Origin: Chloroflexota bacterium | Lineage (GTDB): Bacteria > Chloroflexota > Anaerolineae > Anaerolineales > Villigracilaceae | DNA: 43,809 nucleotides | Direction: 5' to 3' | Assembly: GCA_016219545.1 (NCBI GenBank) | Contig: JACRMH010000026.1 | Span: 1-43,809, forward strand | In this document: piece after piece, positions 40,331-43,809 of the stretch | Position numbering within the stretch: the first letter of the stretch is position 1 | How the letters are laid out: each line of letters starts with the position of its first letter | Program-made: the position numbers and the translations under genes | Notes under the pieces: generated by a model | What the model was told of the DNA's origin: nothing | The model's input: the letters and a program-made list of their open reading frames with translations, nothing else | Databases searched by the model: none

Positions 40331-42544
40331 TTATCTATCTTCCTTGCCAAAATCTGTATCTGTAAATGTATATTCCAAATCATATTTTTCTACAGTGTAC
40401 TTGGGCGATAAGGCAGGCAAAACATCTTCGGTCATATGGCGTGGTTTTGTAGGAATCTCCTGAGTTGCAGGAATGGGCGCGGGCGGAGGGACAGTTGGGC
40501 GGACAGGCTCATGGATCGACTTGGAATTAAACAATTCTTCAAGCATTTCCCTGCGGGCTTTGACAAGATCATCGGGTTGCTGATCAACTTTCGGCGCGAT
40601 CCTGATCGGTTCTTCATCCTCCAAAGGTTCTAATAATTCAACAGGGAAGGGATCCATTTGAGTCATTGAACTGGCAGCATAGGGTTGATATGGGCCCGCT
40701 TGCGGAAGTGCCTTGATGATCGGGTCCTCTGCCTTGGGTTGAGGCTGCGCCGGCTGCCCTGTCTGTTCGTAGTATCCACCGCGCTTGGAATAAGCAGAAT
40801 AGTAATGGTATCCGCCGTAATGATAATTATTGCGGGGAATCTTATTTAAAACGATACCAAACACAGCCGCATTGACACGCCCCAATTGATCGAGCATGGC
40901 AGAGGCTGTATCAGCATGCGTGCTTCCGGGTTGGATCACCATAATGACGCCATCCATCTTTGTGGATAGCACTTGATAATCAGCGACAAGAGAGGGCGGG
41001 CTATCCACAACAACCACATCCACTTCGCGGCTGGCTTCCTGTAAGATCTGATCCATTCGCGCAGAAGCCAGCAATTCTGTTGGGTTGGGCGGGAGGTTCC
41101 CGCTCGTGATAATGAAGACATTTTCCAAACCAGGCGCCGGACGCATGGCCGAACGCAATGTCATGCTGCCTCGGAACAAGGCGCTTAATCCCACATGGTT
41201 TGGGATCCCAAAAATGGCGTGAATGCGGGGCCGGCGCATGTCCGCATCTATTAACAGAACACGCTTGCCGCCCTGCGCAATAATGACCGCCAGGTTTGAG
41301 GCAATAGTGCTCTTACCCTCTCCGGGTCCTGAACTTGCTACAAGTATTTTGCTCAAAGGATGATCAACATTTGCGTACTCCAAGTTGGTACGGAGTGACC
41401 GAAATGCTTCGGCAATAGGTGAACGTGGATGTTTCAATACATGCATATCCACAGTTTCAGATTTGCTGACGGTAATGTTTCCTATGTAGCCGATGATCGG
41501 CAGCTTTAAAATACGTTCCACATCATCCGGTGTGCGGATGGTGTCATCCAGGTATTCGATCAGGAAGACAATACCACCGGCAAGTATTAACCCAACTGCG
41601 GCCGCGAGCCCTGTATTTGTGATGGGTTTCGGTCGGATTGGCTTTGTTGGCACAACTGCCGCTTCAATAGAAACCACATTCGGTGTATTTTGTAAGCGTG
41701 CAAGGCGGACTGCCTCAAGGTTGTTTAGTAAGTTGATATAAATCTCCTGATACAGCTGCATGGTTGTCTGCAATTGCGATAATCGGGTTGCGCCGTCCTG
41801 TGATTCGGACGGCTTTCCCAACACCACGAGGTCCGTGTAAATTTGTTGGGAAAGCATGAGTACCGGTTGTATTTGATTCAGCCGCGCTTGTTTTTCAGAA
41901 AGTTGAGACTGCTGTTCGGTTGTGGTGGGAGGCGTCAATGCAAAAATATCATTTTGTAGCTGGGTTACTTCGGCCTGCATGGTAGCGATCTGCCCCTCTA
42001 CCTGTGTCAATTGCTGCTGGACCGTTTCAGCCGAAACATTCTGAAGTTCGGTACCCATTTGAGATATTTGAGCCTGAACTTGTGTTATTTGAGACTGAAT
42101 ACTTTGCTCCGTCAATGCGTAACGTCCGGTTTGAATCTGCTCGTTTTGAGCGATCAGAACCTGTACCAGAATATTGGCAATATCAGCCGCGCGTTGTGGA
42201 TCACCATCCTCGACCGTTAATTTAATAGCCTGCATGGTCCCAATTTGCGAAACTGTGACCTGGGATTTATTAACCCCATATCCAAGCAGGGCAGATGCCC
42301 CATCCAATACAGGACGGGTTGTGAGCAGTTGGATATAGGTCTGTACTAATTGCTGGTCACTGAGATAGGTATCGGTGTTCTGGTCCGTCTGTGAAGCGCG
42401 CAAAACCAGAATCTGCGTGGAGGCTTGATAGACAGGCGTTTGGAATATACTTCCAACGAAACCACCTGCCGCGCCAAGCACCAAGCCGATGATCAACAAC
42501 CACGCCCAGCGGCGGGCCATAGAAAGATAATCTTTTATTTCCAT
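40331..42544 (-). CDS. Wzc/CpsD-type polysaccharide co-polymerase and BY-kinase
   Basis: A 737-residue bacterial tyrosine kinase fused to its Wzz-like activator. TM helices lie at ~15-37 and ~310-330 around a periplasmic or external coiled-coil region (~135-230) rich in Gln. Kinase motifs: Walker A SSGPGEGKST (404-413), Walker A' LLIDADMRRP (~431-440), Walker B DVVVVDSPPS (~509-518). A tyrosine cluster NNYHYGGYHYYSAYSKRGGY lies right after (~572-591), where autophosphorylation would occur. A Pro-rich tail of ~130 residues follows, unusual in length. It controls capsule or exopolysaccharide chain length and export. The phosphatase gene follows. Confidence 0.93.
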   Translation of the reverse strand: MEIKDYLSMARRWAWLLIIGLVLGAAGGFVGSIFQTPVYQASTQILVLRASQTDQNTDTYLSDQQLVQTYIQLLTTRPVLDGASALLGYGVNKSQVTVSQIGTMQAIKLTVEDGDPQRAADIANILVQVLIAQNEQIQTGRYALTEQSIQSQITQVQAQISQMGTELQNVSAETVQQQLTQVEGQIATMQAEVTQLQNDIFALTPPTTTEQQSQLSEKQARLNQIQPVLMLSQQIYTDLVVLGKPSESQDGATRLSQLQTTMQLYQEIYINLLNNLEAVRLARLQNTPNVVSIEAAVVPTKPIRPKPITNTGLAAAVGLILAGGIVFLIEYLDDTIRTPDDVERILKLPIIGYIGNITVSKSETVDMHVLKHPRSPIAEAFRSLRTNLEYANVDHPLSKILVASSGPGEGKSTIASNLAVIIAQGGKRVLLIDADMRRPRIHAIFGIPNHVGLSALFRGSMTLRSAMRPAPGLENVFIITSGNLPPNPTELLASARMDQILQEASREVDVVVVDSPPSLVADYQVLSTKMDGVIMVIQPGSTHADTASAMLDQLGRVNAAVFGIVLNKIPRNNYHYGGYHYYSAYSKRGGYYEQTGQPAQPQPKAEDPIIKALPQAGPYQPYAASSMTQMDPFPVELLEPLEDEEPIRIAPKVDQQPDDLVKARREMLEELFNSKSIHEPVRPTVPPPAPIPATQEIPTKPRHMTEDVLPALSPKYTVEKYDLEYTFTDTDFGKEDR

Positions 42545-42730
42545 ATCTGTCCTTTATAAATGTCAATTAGCATAGGGCGAAGTTTACAGCAATTTCAATT
42601 TAGAAAAATATTTTTTGTATTGCAGTTACAACCGGTCGATACCGACACTCTTATTGAGAGAATCGGTCGTTCCTGAATTTTGCATTGAATTGTTAATGTA
42701 TTTTGAAAAACACGAGTGTACAATGTTTTC

Positions 42731-43651
42731 ATGAAACGTCGCTATGTTGGTCTAATTGTTGTTGAGGCGATCATTATCATGGTTCTCTTGATCGGGGTTG
42801 CGGTATTGTTCATCCTGTGGAACAAATCCAAAGCATTACCTGCCCTACCTGTCGTGCCTACATTTGATTCTGCGGTTTCCATATCCACACCCACCCCATC
42901 CGGTCTACCTGCTGAAAGCACATCCCTCGAAGCTCCCCAGCCATGCAATAACGTCCTCTATCCCATGAAAGTTGGGCAACAATGGCTTTATCAGGAAACG
43001 ACCACCAATCGGACCGATCAGTTGAATATGAGCATTCTCTCGGTCAGTGATTCGCAGGGGAATGTACTTGTAAAGAATCAATCCACTGGGAATACTAAAA
43101 AGGTACAAGTGATATGTGATGGGGATGCCATCCGCAATTTCCCCTTCATGAGTGTAGATGCCGCTTTTTTTGATGGTTTGGGATTTAGCAAAATGAGCTC
43201 CACTTACAACTCAGGCATACTATTGCCGAGTGAAACCGCATTCGTAAACAACAACTGGGCACTATCCTGGACCACTGAATACCAAGTTTCGGGGAAAACA
43301 AAGATGAACTTCAATGGCGGTCAGGTCAGTGTGGAAATGATCAACACACCAGTGACACTAACCTGCCAGACTCTCGCAGCCGGAGATGCAGCATTTGAAA
43401 TGGTTACCGTCCCTGCTGGCACCTTCCGGGCGCTCAAGGTTGTCTGTACCGAACAGGGACAGGTCACCGTGAATGCAAATGGAATGACCGTCACTGGGCT
43501 GGCAGAAGGAAGATCCAATCAATGGTTCGTCCTGGATACGGGTTTAGTTAAAATGCAGGTGGAACAAGCTACGATCAAAGTCCTTGGAGTTTCTTTTTCA
43601 GTTCTCACGAACAACAATTTCGAATTATTAAGTTTTACCGCCGCACCTTAG
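42731..43651 (+). CDS. N-terminally anchored surface protein, unknown
   Basis: A 306-residue protein: MKRRYVGLIVVEAIIIMVLL starts a TM anchor (no lipobox), then a Pro/Thr/Ser linker (~37-70) and a beta-rich domain with three Cys (ALPxPC-, VICDGDAI and LTCQTLAAG) and FRALKVVCTEQGQ. I do not recognise the family. ATG 42731 lies seven bases below a -10-like TACAAT (42719-42724), so the mRNA may have almost no leader; an in-frame GTG at 42716 is less likely. The gap 42545-42715 holds this and the kinase promoter (TTGAAA-18-TATGCT on the minus strand) and nothing else. Confidence 0.65.
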   Translation: MKRRYVGLIVVEAIIIMVLLIGVAVLFILWNKSKALPALPVVPTFDSAVSISTPTPSGLPAESTSLEAPQPCNNVLYPMKVGQQWLYQETTTNRTDQLNMSILSVSDSQGNVLVKNQSTGNTKKVQVICDGDAIRNFPFMSVDAAFFDGLGFSKMSSTYNSGILLPSETAFVNNNWALSWTTEYQVSGKTKMNFNGGQVSVEMINTPVTLTCQTLAAGDAAFEMVTVPAGTFRALKVVCTEQGQVTVNANGMTVTGLAEGRSNQWFVLDTGLVKMQVEQATIKVLGVSFSVLTNNNFELLSFTAAP

Positions 43652-43670
43652 ACTTTAAACAGAAAATCCG

Positions 43671-43700
43671 GGGCTGTCCAAAAAGAGGGCAGCCCTTTTC
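43671..43700 (+). terminator. IS terminal hairpin, right copy
   Basis: GGGCTGTCC-AAAAAGA-GGGCAGCCC, then TTTTC. It may block transcription from the 42731 gene into the transposase. Confidence 0.6.
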
Positions 43701-43730
43701 GATTTAAAAAGAATTTAATACAATAGAGGG

Positions 43731-43809
43731 ATGAACAACGGAAAAGTCATCTTCAAAGAATACACAATGAAACAAGCGCAACTGTTGCCGCCGAGTTTAG
43801 AGGAATTGA
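43731..43809 (+). CDS. Transposase N-terminus, IS1182-like (partial)
   Basis: Twenty-six codons (MNNGKVIFKEYTMKQAQLLP, then PSLEEL) to the window end. DNA is identical to the left-end copy over the 72 bases both share. No catalytic residues are inside the window. Confidence 0.7.
   Translation, partial: MNNGKVIFKEYTMKQAQLLPPSLEEL

Larger units (their letters stand above)
43670..43809 (+). mobile_element. 5' end of an IS1182-like insertion sequence (right contig end)
   Basis: The mirror image of 1-133: GGGGCTGTCC end, hairpin, AT-rich leader and transposase start. Only the first 140 bp are present. The DNA before it (AGAAAATCC) does not match that before the left copy, so the two ends sit at different target sites. 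Confidence 0.8.

Noticed and set aside
1..43809. A circular element or plasmid, from the matching ends
   Set aside because: The matching ends are inverted, not direct, and no replication or partition genes are present.

Overview
The window looks like a complete draft contig from a member of the Chloroflexota, most likely class Anaerolineae. That is inference from gene content: many lipoproteins with Thr/Pro-rich linkers, a roadblock/V4R/response-regulator operon, LGFP and SH3b surface proteins, and moderate GC. No rRNA, tRNA or CRISPR array was seen. Both ends run into the same sequence in inverted orientation (1-133 equals the reverse complement of 43670-43802). It encodes the N-terminus of an IS1182-like transposase, so the contig probably stops at two copies of one insertion sequence.

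Layout. 160-4260 (minus): an active-type membrane diguanylate cyclase, alaS, and a tiny Ala-rich ORF with its own terminator. 4357-7903 (plus): a GerE-like LuxR regulator, then two transcription units (papain-like protease plus lipoprotein; metzincin plus two small membrane proteins). Both units carry the same 20-bp palindrome exactly 21 bp upstream of the -10 box. 8027-12566 (plus): a lipoprotein, then a tight operon of a small motif protein, a membrane STAND-like NTPase with a degraded P-loop, and a FecR/LGFP lipoprotein. 12629-20521: DUF4287/DUF5655 and DUF1801 proteins, a large secreted subtilase, a duplicated promoter cassette, an ABC exporter and a DinB protein.

20572-23384 (minus): a PepSY-like protein and an AT-rich three-gene operon (DUF5343, Ymh/TIGR02391, two-TM protein) that resembles a defence module. 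23619-26461: the tldD-tldE pair. 26660-28098: a protealysin-type M4 protease overlapping its emfourin inhibitor. 28144-30782 (minus): roadblock, V4R, receiver plus degenerate GGDEF, and a polyprenol-phosphate mannosyltransferase. 31171-33385: surface lipoproteins and a degenerate GGDEF protein. 33456-36521 (minus): typA and an FGE-fold lipoprotein.

36969-39765 (plus): an arsenic operon (arsR, permease, thioredoxin-like, acr3). 39829-42544 (minus): a Wzc/CpsD-like tyrosine kinase followed by its probable phosphatase. 42731-43651: an anchored surface protein.

Two themes run through the window. First, secreted or surface proteolysis: six peptidase-family proteins, two of them apparently under one palindromic operator. 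Second, small repeats: palindromes inside alaS in two different reading frames, 7-bp tandem arrays inside alaS and an ABC transporter, and intergenic inverted repeats. The best candidates for undescribed biology are the LuxR/palindrome protease regulon, the STAND-FecR/LGFP triad, and the DUF5343-Ymh-2TM operon.
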